Source: Dendrocalamus latiflorus
Lineage: Eukaryota; Streptophyta; Magnoliopsida; Poales; Poaceae
Length of the DNA stretch: 64,000 bases
Direction: 5' to 3'
Assembly (NCBI GenBank): GCA_017311315.1
Contig: CM029609.1
Location: 42,493,166-42,557,165, forward strand
How positions within the stretch are numbered: the stretch's first letter is position 1; each line of letters opens with the position of its first letter. The translations under genes and the position numbers were made by a program. Below the pieces are notes generated by a model, which saw only the letters and a list, made by a program, of their open reading frames with translations, did not search any database and was not told the origin of the DNA. Below, piece by piece: positions 1-10,358 of the stretch.

Positions 1-2299
1 AGTTCATTGCAATTTGATAATACTCGAGAGAATTAGATACAAATTGTATTTTATACCATCTTTTAGGTTTTGTAAATAGTCTGACACCTATTTTTTCTTT
101 ACCTATGTGGCACCATATGAATGGTATGAAGGTACATTATTTTATTTTTCAATTACAAGAAAGACTTACACACACATACGAGTACACCCTCTTAATACAA
201 GCCTAGAAAGACAGGCCGGGATAAATCAGTGACCTCACAAAATTCTCACTGAAGCACTAGGATTTGTATCCTAATAGGCTTAAATGGTACATCCACAACT
301 CTACCATGTCATTAAGACGTGGTTCTTGTGATTTATTTTATTTAGCTATTAGTATTTTTTAGTTTCTAACTCAAAAATCAAGTGTCCGATTCTCCATTTG
401 TTTCAGCCGTCGCGACCATTACTCCGAGTGCAATGATTCAAAACTAGTATGGGATGTCTTATGCAAGATATTTTACTTACAAATTTTGAAACTATATGTG
501 ACGTCAATATGCCACATCAATATTGTCGTACTAAGTATAGATGGACTAAAATTCTATTTTCTTTTCGAGTGGTAGAGTATACGAATTGTCATGCGGGTTA
601 TGTGGTGTACTAATAAAAATCTATGAAATTAATTTGTCAATATTAGTATTTGTTATTGTTATGACCATCATAAAATTAAATTGTTTTTACAACTAAATAT
701 ATAAAGTAGCCAATTAATGGGACGAAAACCCAATTAATTATATAGTAACGTTAAAGTACCATATGAATACAATATTCACAATGCATGGTTTACCTAGCGC
801 TAACATTTTATTACTTGTTCTGTTCTTTTTTAAATGACATTTTTTAGTTTTCATAGTCCATGAGACGTGACTTTGACTATTACTATTTGTAATTTTATCT
901 TATTGTGTACTAATAAAATTATAATATTACGAAAGTATTTTTAACAATAAATCTAGATAGTTTTAAACATATTAACAGTCAAACTTTGAAAAGTTTGACA
1001 GCATAGATTATAGGATGTCAGTTACATAATTTGTGTGGGTGGCTTGGCGAGTCGATGATTGCAAAGGCGTGCGTCAAGAGGTGCTCAGCGGCCATGGTGA
1101 GGACATGCATCAGCACGCACGGTTAGGAATGTGTCAAAGAAGGTGCGGTGTGTATATCTAATAAAATTTTTTTAGCTCCGTCAGATTATACAGGCCACTG
1201 CTGCCTAGGACCACATAGCATCGTCATGCGGTCACTCATAACTCTTCTTTGAAGCTAGAGATGTAACACCTTCGATTGAAGTCCGACTTCTAAGATTGTT
1301 ATTTTATTTAAGGTATGGAAACTATTAATTTAGTGCGACAACATGCTGTCGAATAATGTCAACAAGGGCGTTCTAGCGTATTGCTCCCGTTTGGTTACCT
1401 TGTCAAAAATCATAAGCTTGCGACGATGACAATGAAGTTTTCTCAATTCTAATTGTTTGGGTGTATAGCTGTGATTCTTCCCTTCCCCCTTGAATACATG
1501 TGGTTATCGTCTGTTTCGTATCCGAGCGTGCAGTTACGCTCTTACATTCGAAAACTATGCAGATTCTGGGACAGCCGCGACAGTTACTGTATGAAAGACG
1601 ATATGCTAAGGTTTTCACCGGAATGCATCCACTAAGGAATTCTTTAATAAAGGTCTTGACTTGTTCTTCTATGTTACGGTTGATGGCTTTTGATTACGTT
1701 TTTCAAGATGATAGTAGACGACAGAAATGTCGATATGGACAACACATATGATTTTAGACTCAAGAAACTGTTTAAAAAAAAGTCACTCCGTATGCTTCGG
1801 CTTTCGAAAAAACCGAAGTGACAAAAAAAAAAGGACCTCTATCCAGTTATCGAGCTAAAAATTCTTTTTTGTCTGGCAATCACTCGAGAAAGGTGGTAGG
1901 CACCCAGGTTCGCAGTTCAAAATTCTTGAGAAAGCACTCACCTCATTACCTTCAGCATATTTACAATTTTATTCTAGGGTGCCAATAAGCACTTCTATTG
2001 GAACCCTACAAAGAGCATCAGGTTGCCATTTGCCGGCCATTAATTACCACTTCTCCCTAACCATGATCATCAAACATCAAAACTATAGCTGCCTTCTTTT
2101 TTGCCCTCTCTTTTCCTTTTTTGGCAACATAAGAGCTTACACTGTTACAGACTGACAACGCGTGAAGAGTATATGCAGCACAGACAACGGCAACGAAACC
2201 TGCAAAAAAAGAAAAAAAAGAAAAAAAAAACAAGATCGAGCTAACGGCCGGCTTGCCGGAGTCGGAGTTTCTTGGGCTCCTCTCCTCTCCTCAGGGCGG
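1..2299. other. Intergenic AT-rich DNA
   Basis: No gene, transposon terminus or tandem array could be supported. The frames around 1403-1751 are short, mutually overlapping and without recognisable motifs. The last 250 bases before 2300 lie downstream of the minus-strand phosphatase gene and presumably contain its 3' UTR. They include a long A-rich tract at 2201-2231, which is T-rich on the coding strand; no clear AATAAA signal is visible there. Confidence 0.5.
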
Positions 2300-4904
2300 C
2301 TAGACCTTGCTGGCCTTCCTGGCCGCAGCGGCGGCGCCGGTGGCGCTGCCCCACCTCTGGTCCTGCAGGAAGAGGCAGACAGCGGAGCAGTCGTCCACCC
2401 TGGACGCCGGGAACTTGCTCTTCCACCTCTGCGTCGCCGCCTCCACGACCGCTTTGGACGCGTGCTGCTTCCGCGGCGTCGCGCACACGATGGACACCAC
2501 CTCCTCGTTGCTCAGCACGTCCCACACCCCGTCGGTGGCGAGGATGATGAAGAGGTCGGCGCCGGTGATCCGGTGGCCGGTGACCTGCGGCGTGGAGATG
2601 ACGCCGTGGTGCTTGAGCCGGAAGTCGCCCAGCGACCGCGCCATGGCAAGGCCCGGGCAGTTCTCGCCGGGCAGCCACACGCGCATGACGCTCGGCTCGT
2701 CCTTGAGCGCGAACACGCGCCCGTCGCAGCTCTTGATCCTCTCGGCCTCCTCTGCGATCAATGCTCAGTTAATTAGTTGCGTGCACGATCATCAATCAAT
2801 TATCAATGTAATATAAATTCCTGAAGATTTGGATGATGAGGAATATTACTTACGAGGCACATTGGGCTTCTGGTCAGTGGTGAGCTGCACGGCCTTCAGG
2901 TAGCCTGTCTCCGACATAGTCGCAAGAACCGCCCTCGAGTCGCCGAGGTTCGCGATGATCAGATCCTTCCCCTGTTATCAATGGTGATTCAGATTCTTCG
3001 TAAGATGATAAGGAGAAATTTGAGATGATAAGATAGTAAGACTACAACTTTGTGATGTAGCATTTGCTTCAAGCAATCCGTAGTACCTGCTTGATGGCAC
3101 ACACTGCCGTGGTTCCACTGAAGGAGCAGTCCATGTTGGCCTGCAGCTTGAGCTCGTTGTCCATGGCCTTGAACGCGTTGGTGCAGGCCTCCCTCCACTC
3201 CTCCAGCAGCTGCGCCGATGCCGACGCCTGCGGCGAGGAGTTGCCGCTGCTGTCCGTTGAGGAGGACGGCGAGGAGTCGCTGAACGCGAGGTCGTCGTCG
3301 GCGTCGGCCAGGAACAGCGCGTTCCGGTGGCTGAGGATCATGAAGGGGAGGTAGTCCCTCACCAGCTTGCTGATGAACTGCCCGCACCTGCCGTGGCCGT
3401 CGAACACGCCGCAGAACACGCCGTCCTCCATGCTGAATCCCTGAAAAATAAACACCAAAATTACACCAAAACCTGGTCAGATTCAGACCACATTGCATTG
3501 TTGATTTGAAGGACAAAAGAATGATAATTATCAGATGATTTCTGGAAATACATCTTTGATAATTAAATCCAAATGGTAGGTGAGATTAGTTGTGTGGGGG
3601 TAAAGCAAGCTTTGGAAACAGATTGGAAGTATCATGGCGCGTCTAGAAATTGGGCTATATGAGGTACAATAATTGAGGAGAAAAGAAGCTAAATCTGAAG
3701 TGATACACTTTTTTGCGGTGTAAAGCAACACTTTGGCCAAACACATCCAACAATTATTAGCATAACAAATATATACTACTCACTGTTCATCTAAAGTTGT
3801 CTAATTAACCCCCTTGACATTAAGAATTTCTTTCACCATCCTTCTAACAAGAATTAAAGGTGAAACAGTTCGCCAATTTGTCAACTGAACTTTTGTTGTT
3901 AATAGTTGCAACAACGTGAAGAGGAATTTTGTTGTCATAGTCTGAGACCCTGAAGCACAAAGAATCGATTTTGTTTCCGTTTTTCATATAATGATTGGTG
4001 ATACAAGATACTGTGTTCCTGCGAATTTCAGTGACCTCAGGAAAGTCAATAACGCAACCAGGAGATAGACTTAACCAAACCACCTAAAACTGCAACTGTT
4101 TTTTTTTAAAAGGATAACTTCAATTTGATTCATGATTAGACACGGTAGAGAAGAAAGTTAGGCGGAATAATTTGACACCAAAAAGATGAGTCCATCGCAC
4201 TGTTCATGGAAATATCTATACCTGTATACACCCACCAGAACTCAGGAAACATGAAGAGGAAACTTTTTTAAGAGCATAGAATCCTGCAGCCAGCACCAAG
4301 AACATCCCCAATTAAAAGCGATTGATCTGAAACCACACATCAAACCCCAAACGACCCAAGAAAGGCACAAATCTTAACATACTGAACAAACAAACCAAGC
4401 AATTCACAAAGAACAAAAGATCCCCCCCCTCCCCCCGGCCCCGACCCAATAACTGCAGAACAAAAACTAAGGTTCTTCTGCCATTGTGGGACTCCATGAC
4501 AAAGCTCATGGAGCTTCTTGGCCTCAAGAATACCCAATAATTAATTCTGCAAATGACAGCCAAAGAACCTGAACGCCTACACCTCTACTGATCCATACCA
4601 ACAAAATTTAAAAAAAATCCAACACAAACCCAGCACACAATTAAGAGGACAGAGCAACAAATTAAACCAGCAAGCACTGGCAGATAGAAGAACTGAAAGA
4701 ACTGAAGACATATACCTGGCACAGGATGACAGCATCCTGGTTGGGCCCCTTCTTGCCCTTCTGGGAGAAGAGGGAGGCCACCTTCCTGGCCCCACAATCC
4801 AGCCCCCCATCCCCCCCTCCTCCCTGCTCATCCATCACATACACAATGTTCTCATCAGCCTCCTGCACCTGCTCCAGATGCTCTGAAGATGCACAGATCC
4901 CCAT
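2300..4904 (-). CDS. PP2C-type protein serine/threonine phosphatase (4 exons, 370 aa)
   Basis: Metal-dependent phosphatase that removes phosphate from Ser/Thr residues. Exons on the minus strand are 4904-4716, 3440-3087, 2971-2854 and 2751-2300. All three introns are GT-AG and the summed CDS is 1113 nt, giving 370 residues plus stop. The start at 4904 gives MGICASSE, a probable N-myristoylation context (Gly2) with a nearby Cys, so a membrane-anchored pool is plausible. PP2C signatures are visible: QDAVI near residue 57, FDGHG at 76-80, FSGTTAVCAIKQ at 170-181, GDSRAV after 191, ATDGVWDVLS at 292-301 and RVDDCS at 338-342. These supply the metal-binding aspartates. A Ser-rich insert lies at about 115-140 and an Ala/Lys-rich tail ends the protein. 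Intron 1 is long (1275 bp). No frame damage is seen. The closest named rice paralogue cannot be assigned without a search. Confidence 0.93.
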
Positions 4905-5200
4905 CAAGAATCTCCAAGAATCCAAATCCACCACCACCACCACTATTCCTCCTTGGCTGCAGAAGTGCAGAGGAGGAGGAGCAAGCTGTGCTGTGTGCTG
5001 CGCTGCTGCTATGAGAGGCTTAAATTAAGAAGCCTGCAGACTGCAGGGGAGGAGAGCTGGTCAGCAGGAAACAACACAGAAGAAGAAGAACCTGTGGGTG
5101 TTTTAAAGTGGGGGAGGGTAAAAACTACTGTGCAATAGTGGATGCCAGTGCCCAGTGGTGGGCGCGGCTCATGGAGATGTCATGCGCAAGTTTTTGGCGC
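4905..5200 (-). promoter_or_regulatory. Probable 5' UTR and proximal promoter of the PP2C gene
   Basis: This is the sequence immediately upstream of the PP2C start codon, read on the minus strand. It holds a GGT repeat (CCACCACCACC on the plus strand, about 4928-4944), a GCAGCAGCGCAGC-type stretch and an AT-rich patch at about 5018-5034 (CTTAATTTAAG on the minus strand) that could serve as a TATA-like element. No transcription start is demonstrable. Assignment rests on position only. Confidence 0.3.
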
Positions 5201-5630
5201 GTTACTGTCCCGTGAACCCGACGCCATGGACCGGCTCTGACTTTTTTTCTTCATTTTTTTAGACAAGAATTTCATTTTCATGGTGGAAATGAAATAAAAA
5301 TGTGTTCTGGGTTGGTTGGTCGCTTGGATTCGAAGGCCGGCGTCGGCCACCATTTTATATATTTTCTCTTTTAGGCTTTTCTTTGGCGTCATCAGATTTG
5401 ATAGTACAGCGTATATATGGACCTCTTCCCAGCCGTTGGATCTAGACGTGAGTAATCGGAGTGGTTGTACTTGCGAGAAGTCTAGTAGGCTAGTACTAAT
5501 ACCTGCATCTACTCCTCTGATGGATGTTTTGGAACAGGCGCAGCATCAACATAAGTAGCCACGGTGGCTAGTACAAATCCAACGTCCATAGGAATGCACG
5601 AGAGCGCTTTTTCTACTTGCTAGTATTATG
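5201..5630. other. Intergenic segment, nothing recognised
   Basis: About 430 bases between the PP2C upstream region and the next short element. No coding potential, terminus or tandem repeat was recognised. Confidence 0.4.
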
Positions 5631-5820
5631 TCGTGTTTAAAATAATGTGGCTTTTGATTGATGGTAAAAGATTAAGAGAAAAAATATACATGATAAAAAA
5701 CCATTTAGTTCAAAATGGCTTATATAATATTTTCAACAAATAATTTATAGAAACTATTATGAGAAGCCACTCTCTCTAAAACCTAGTTTCTAAAAGCCAA
5801 AAATTATTTAAAACAGGATA
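5631..5820. repeat. Probable MITE (about 190 bp, imperfect terminal inverted repeats)
   Basis: The left end, TCGTGTTTAAAATAATGTGG, resembles the reverse complement of the right end, which reads TCCTGTTTTAAATAATTTTT. The match extends through a GGCTTTT block on both sides, with several mismatches. The interior is AT-rich and non-coding. No clean target duplication can be fixed, so the superfamily is undetermined. Confidence 0.4.
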
Positions 5821-6008
5821 TTAAATTTGCATAATTAACATCCGATTGTTGGTTTACATGATATCCCTCTACTCACAGGGACACAGAGATGTCGTGTCGA
5901 ACATCACCATGCTCTTCCTTACACAGCTGCGACCACTGTTTTTTTTCTCATTATATGTTAGTAAAAATTCTTTCTAAAGAAAACATAATCATATGCGAAT
6001 ACTTTTGT

Positions 6009-6012
<4 letters not shown>

Positions 6013-6062
<50 letters not shown>
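6013..6062. repeat. (AT)n microsatellite at the left edge of the viral insertion
   Basis: About 25 uninterrupted AT dinucleotides. It directly abuts pararetroviral leader sequence, and a second (TA)n tract abuts the other viral end. This mirrors the known association of eRTBVL integrations with AT repeats in Oryza. The short frames seen across it (runs of IY) are translation artefacts. Confidence 0.95.
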
Positions 6063-6066
<4 letters not shown>

Positions 6067-6856
6067 GGAGATCTGGTCGCTACGATGTAAGGTAGAGAAT
6101 AGATAATATGAGTGCAAGGAGGATAGAGTTAGATATGCAGGTTGGAAAGGATGATTAAAAATTAAAATTAAACAATAACTAAGAACATAAATAGTAAATA
6201 GGAACGTAAATAGGAAATAAGAACAGTAATAGTAAAGAATAGTAAAGACTGAATTTAAAGCACACAAATATAAAAGAACATATGCAGATGCAACACACAA
6301 AGAATTAAAAGATATGCTTATGCAAGAACTGAAAGTAAGAACGCAATATAAAGTTAGAACGAAATAGAAATAATATAGAACATAAAAGCTTAAGTATAGA
6401 ACTTAAAGAACAAAATAAAAAGAACATTAGTAATATAGCAGAATAACATTAGTAATATAGAAGATAGAATGAAAAGAACATAAGTAAGAACAAACTTAAA
6501 TTAAAGAGAGTTTAAGGAGAAATCGTTCTTCGTTCATTCATATACCTTGTAGACAGAAGGAATCCTTCTGTGTAGTACACCAGAACTTAGAACTACTACA
6601 AGTTTTAGTTATACAAACCCTACTTAGATATTACACACTTACACTCTTACACTCTTACACACTCACAATCTTAGACTCAAAGATTGAGTCTTTATTTAGG
6701 CTACTACTTATTTTACACTAGCTTGTGGAGTGGAGGTGGAGTGGTAGTGGTAGTGGAGTGATCAATCTTCTCCTCAGAGTTTTGTGGAATGATGGAGCGC
6801 TCTGAGGGGTGGTAGAAGTGATGCCCTTTGAAGCTTGCCTTCATGCCCTTTATATA
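6063..6856 (-). other. Inverted copy of viral promoter/leader
   Basis: On the minus strand this reads from a TATATAAA box (6856-6849) through the transcript start region, a poly(A) signal and T-rich leader. It is the reverse complement of 7926 to about 8600 with scattered differences. The inverted arrangement means two viral fragments were joined head to head before or during integration. From about 6063 to 6110 the sequence diverges from the sense leader copy. It contains no ORF of its own; the apparent 103-aa frame is leader translated through the AT tract. Confidence 0.8.
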
Positions 6857-7048
6857 GTAACCTATTTCTATTATTTCGTTCTAACTCTAAATTCTGTCCT
6901 TTATATTATGTTCTTACTTTCAGTTCTTGCATAAGCATATCTTTTAATTCTTTGTGTGTTGCATCTGCATATGTTCTTTTATATTTGTGTGCTTTAAATT
7001 CAGTCTTTACTATTCTTTACTATTACTGTTCTTATTTCCTATTTACAC
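6857..7048 (+). other. Second viral leader fragment, sense orientation
   Basis: A T-rich leader segment in plus orientation. It is nearly the reverse complement of about 6170-6400 and similar to 8356-8600, so it forms an inverted repeat with the preceding fragment. It meets the inverted promoter just after the TATA box at 6856/6857 and the next viral ORF fragment at about 7049. Confidence 0.75.
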
Positions 7049-7056
7049 AAGTATGA

Positions 7057-7653
7057 ATAGATCCTATCTCCTCAGTACACCAGAACTTAGAACTACTAAA
7101 GGGTACTGAACAGAAGGATTTCTATGGCACGCTAAATCAGATTCTTCAATCTGACCTTGGGATTGCAGTTAAAGAAGCATGCCAGAAACTGGTGTCATTC
7201 AGAGGAAGATACAAACTTGTCTTCTATTCTACTCCTCCAAGGTTCATAACACCAGTCAGGCCGGCCATGCATGATATTTATATTTTCAAAGGATATTTCA
7301 ATTTCTTTGACAGAAGAAGAACTGGTGTTCTAACAGAGGAACAAAGGAAACTCTTCTATCAGAACACAAATCATGATAAGTGGCGATGGTTCAAAGAAGC
7401 CATGGAAATTGAAGAAAGTATTCATCTCGACACCACATACCAGATGATTTTTCAGAATCAAATAATGAACATATGGTGTGGTGGAAATAATGGTTTCCTA
7501 CATAAAGGTGTTGGACGTCTACTAAAACCAGATTTTGGAGAAGACACCTTAATTAGGAGAGAATATCGCAAACTACTGGATTGGTATGAATTACTCCAAC
7601 CAGATGAAGATACGACCTTTGCACCAATAATAGGAGATGAAGACAGCGAATAA
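7057..7653 (+). pseudogene. 3' part of a viral ORF upstream of the viral promoter (about 198 aa)
   Basis: An open frame without a 5' start enters at a recombination junction and ends at TAA 7651-7653. It is charged and rich in Trp/Tyr/Phe, with an acidic C terminus ending in DEDSE. It lies directly before the viral intergenic promoter, so in a circular pararetrovirus map it is the last ORF, either the end of the polyprotein or a separate terminal ORF. I do not recognise a catalytic motif and assign no function. The frame can be read back from the GTG at 7192 to 7057, where it meets a stop and leader sequence. Confidence 0.6.
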
Positions 7654-7960
7654 CAATAATTGTTCGCCAAAACCCTCCGACAGCGAGGACAATTGTCAGG
7701 ACAATTATTTGGGTACTATCTACTATTGCAGAGGGAATCTGAACTATTGCAGACAGAATATAGTCTGGTCAAAAGTGTCATTATGACGAATATTCTTCAC
7801 GGAGGTCTAAAGTTTCATCATGACTCCCTGAGGTGTAAAGCGTCATCATGAAGAATAATATTGCCAGTCAAAAGGCGTCATCATGGGGTATCTTTACCCA
7901 TGCTTATCCCAGGGGTGGCGACCCCTATATAAAGGGCATGAAGGTAAGCTTCAAGGGGCA
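7654..7960 (+). promoter_or_regulatory. Pararetroviral promoter with TATA box at 7926-7933
   Basis: Non-coding region between the terminal viral ORF and the leader. It contains three related copies of a CATCATGA-type motif (TTTCATCATGAC about 7812, CGTCATCATGAA about 7840, CGTCATCATGGG about 7876), reminiscent of as-1/TGACG-type enhancers of plant pararetroviruses, then TATATAAAG at 7926-7934. Transcription should start about 30 bases later. The inverted leader copy at 6849-6856 retains the same TATA box but not the upstream enhancer motifs. Confidence 0.75.
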
Positions 7961-8079
7961 TCACTTCTACCACCCCTCAGAGCGCTCCATCATTCCACAA
8001 AACTCTGAGGAGAAGATTGATCACTCCACTACCACTCCACCTCCACTCCACAAGCTAGTGTAAAATAAGTAGTAGCCTA

Positions 8080-8085
8080 AATAAA
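8080..8085 (+). terminator. Viral poly(A) signal AATAAA
   Basis: AATAAA lies about 120 bases past the predicted viral transcript start, inside the terminal-redundancy region. In pararetroviruses this signal is bypassed at the start of the pregenomic RNA and used at its end. The inverted copy carries the same signal (TTTATT at about 6691 on the plus strand). Confidence 0.7.
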
Positions 8086-8915
8086 GACTCAATCTTTGAG
8101 TCTAAGTGTGTAAGATTGTAAGAGTGTAAGTGTGTAATATCTAAGTAGGGTTTGTATAACTAAAACTTGTAGTAGTTCTAAGTTCTGGTGTACTACACAG
8201 AAGGATTCCTTCTGTCTACAAGGTATATGAATGAACGAAGAACGATTTCTATCCCTAAACTCTCTTTATCTTAAGTTCGTTCTTACTTATGTTGTTCTGT
8301 TATATTACTAATGTTCTTTTTATTCTGTTCTTTAAGTTCTTTACTTAAGTTCTTTATGTTCTATATTATTTCTATTTCGTTCTAACTTTATATTGTGTTC
8401 TTTACTTTCAGTTCTTTAAGTTTCTGTCTTACTTTTATGCATCTGCATACTATCTTTCAGTTATTGCATAAGCATATCTTCTTTTATTTTTGTGTGCTTT
8501 AAATTCAGTACTTTACTATTACTGTTCTTATTCTTGTTCTTAGTTACTATTTATGTTCTTCTTTCCTATTTACGTTCTTGTTTACTATTCTTGTTTTTAA
8601 TTATTATTTTCTTCCAACCTTTCTAACCCGCGGAGGTCCCGGTTGGTGTGGCGGTACGCTGAGTCGTGTAGGTCCCGAAGCCCTGAGCAGGTGAGAGCGA
8701 AGTCGCGTGGCCCGATAAGTCGCCAAGAGAGCGCAGTAAGTGGTGGAAATCGTTGACTGCAGGATCCTGCAAGGGGTATAGGTCGATCAGAATTAAGGGT
8801 TCTACCCTGCCGTTGACTAGAAACCGTCCATCCAAAAGGTTGATCTTAATAGTGGGATTTTCCCTGCCGTAGACTAGAAAGACTACCTATCCTATCTCTT
8901 TTATCTCCGTATAAG
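8086..8915 (+). other. Viral leader upstream of the polyprotein
   Basis: About 830 bases. A T-rich stretch (about 8280-8610) is followed by a GC-rich stretch beginning ACCCGCGGAGGTCCCGG (about 8625). The latter contains a repeated block ending CCCTGCCGT(T/A)GACTAGAAA (about 8807 and 8860). No ORF corresponding to the small P24/P12 genes of RTBV is present before the polyprotein in this copy. I did not find the canonical initiator-Met primer-binding site (TGGTATCAGAGC) here; it may have mutated or been lost. Confidence 0.6.
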
Positions 8916-10358
8916 ATGTCTTGGTTAGCCAGGTCTCTTGGTGTAACTGACCGTCTAGAAGCCTCTGGCAGTAATGACAGGTCTATCAAAACGATGTCGG
9001 TTAAGAATGCTTCGTCTGTTTGCTTTGAGGATATAGAGCAAAATATTGCAAATTGGAAAGTACCTAAGGTAAATGTTAAGGATATATATCATATAGGCAC
9101 GTTTTCTCTTCGTTCTGATTACTATATTAAAACTATAGAAAAAACTCTTCCTATTAGCTCTTTGCATGAAACTCTGCATCTTCTTTCTGAAAAAGAAATC
9201 AATCGTATCAGAGAAAAACCTCAATATCATTATATACATTTTGGTCTAGTACAAGTGGCTATTAGATCATTAACTCGAAGAGGTTTAAATATTTCTGTGT
9301 TGGCTTGTCTAAGAGATTGCAAAAATAAAAAGTTTAAGGACTCTTTGTTAGGAATGGTTGAAGCTAGTCTTAGTAATGGTCCTGTGCTCTCCAACACCTT
9401 CCCAGACTTTTCTGTATCTCTTTCGGATTTAAATCTCCATAAGGTTCTGACCTTGAGCTTACAAACATCTGGCTTTGATCTTGAACCTGGAAGTGAAAAC
9501 ATTTCAGTGACATATAGGATCTATTACAAAGCCATGACTACGTTAGCTCCTTGTGCAAAACAGAATACACCCAAAGGTCTGACCACACTTCTTCAAGCCA
9601 ATCCTAGAAATCATATTATTACTCCCAAAACCTTGAAGTGGGATGAGATAACACTTCCGGAGAAGTGGACTCTCCTACAAGCGGTTGAGCCAAAAGCCAC
9701 CCAACAAAATGAATTAGAATCTCTGGCCGAAACACCAGATGGAGATGTTGAGATAACATTCTCCTCAAAAAGAACAATCTTTATCCAATCAAGGCCCTCA
9801 TTCCATCTAGACAATAGACCACAGTTAAAACCAAATAATATTGTCTATGCAACTTATGAGGATAAGGATAATCAGTATGAGCCCTCAATCTCAGATTTTG
9901 AGCTCAATGTTATAGAGGAAGTAAAAGAAGATCATGAGTTTGAAATCGATAAGGATCTCCTTAAGAGAAATCTTGATCTTCCTGAAAATAAGATTAAGTG
10001 TGAAAGGTACTACAAAAATGTAGACAGTCCTTATGTTCAAAAAATAAGAGAGATTTGGTATAAAGAGATGAAAGAGCAAAAAAGACATATTTACTTCTTT
10101 GACTGGTATGAGAATAGCCAGATTATACATTTGGAAGAATTCTTTAAGCCAAAGAGTAAATCAAAAACCAAATCCAAAACTGAGCCTAAGGAAAAGCCTA
10201 AGTCAGACCTAGATGAGTTAAAGTCTGAATTAGCCAAATTAAGGTCTGAAATAAATACTCTAAAATCCGTTCAAAAGAAACCAAAGTCTGATGACTTAAA
10301 TGTTATCAAAAAGGTTTCAAAAGAATGGAAAACCTCTGATGGAAAGATTGAAGAGTAG
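8916..10358 (+). pseudogene. Viral polyprotein part 1: movement protein domain
   Basis: 480 codons from ATG 8916 to an amber codon at 10356-10358. Residues of about 110-190 show the conserved caulimovirid 30K-type movement-protein block: a LACLRD segment followed by FKDSLLGMVE and a downstream NTFPDFSVS segment. In the family this protein moves virus through plasmodesmata. The C-terminal third is highly charged, with Lys/Ser/Pro-rich repeats and a coiled-coil-like Leu/Lys/Glu heptad stretch at about residues 428-460. The amber codon is in frame with the coat-protein region that follows, so this was probably one polyprotein ORF rather than a complete gene. Confidence 0.85.

Noticed and set aside
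1782..1825. Hairpin GTCACTCCG...CCGAAGTGAC
   Set aside because: Short and imperfect, with A-run neighbours; no gene or element terminus next to it that would give it a role.
2162..2816. Long GC-rich open frames on the plus strand opposite the phosphatase gene
   Set aside because: They are antisense shadows of PP2C exon 4, biased by high GC; no homology motif.
5989..7056. Matching 70-100 aa frames on both strands at 5989-6300 and 6835-7056
   Set aside because: Both are translations of the inverted and sense copies of the T-rich viral leader, one running through the AT tract.
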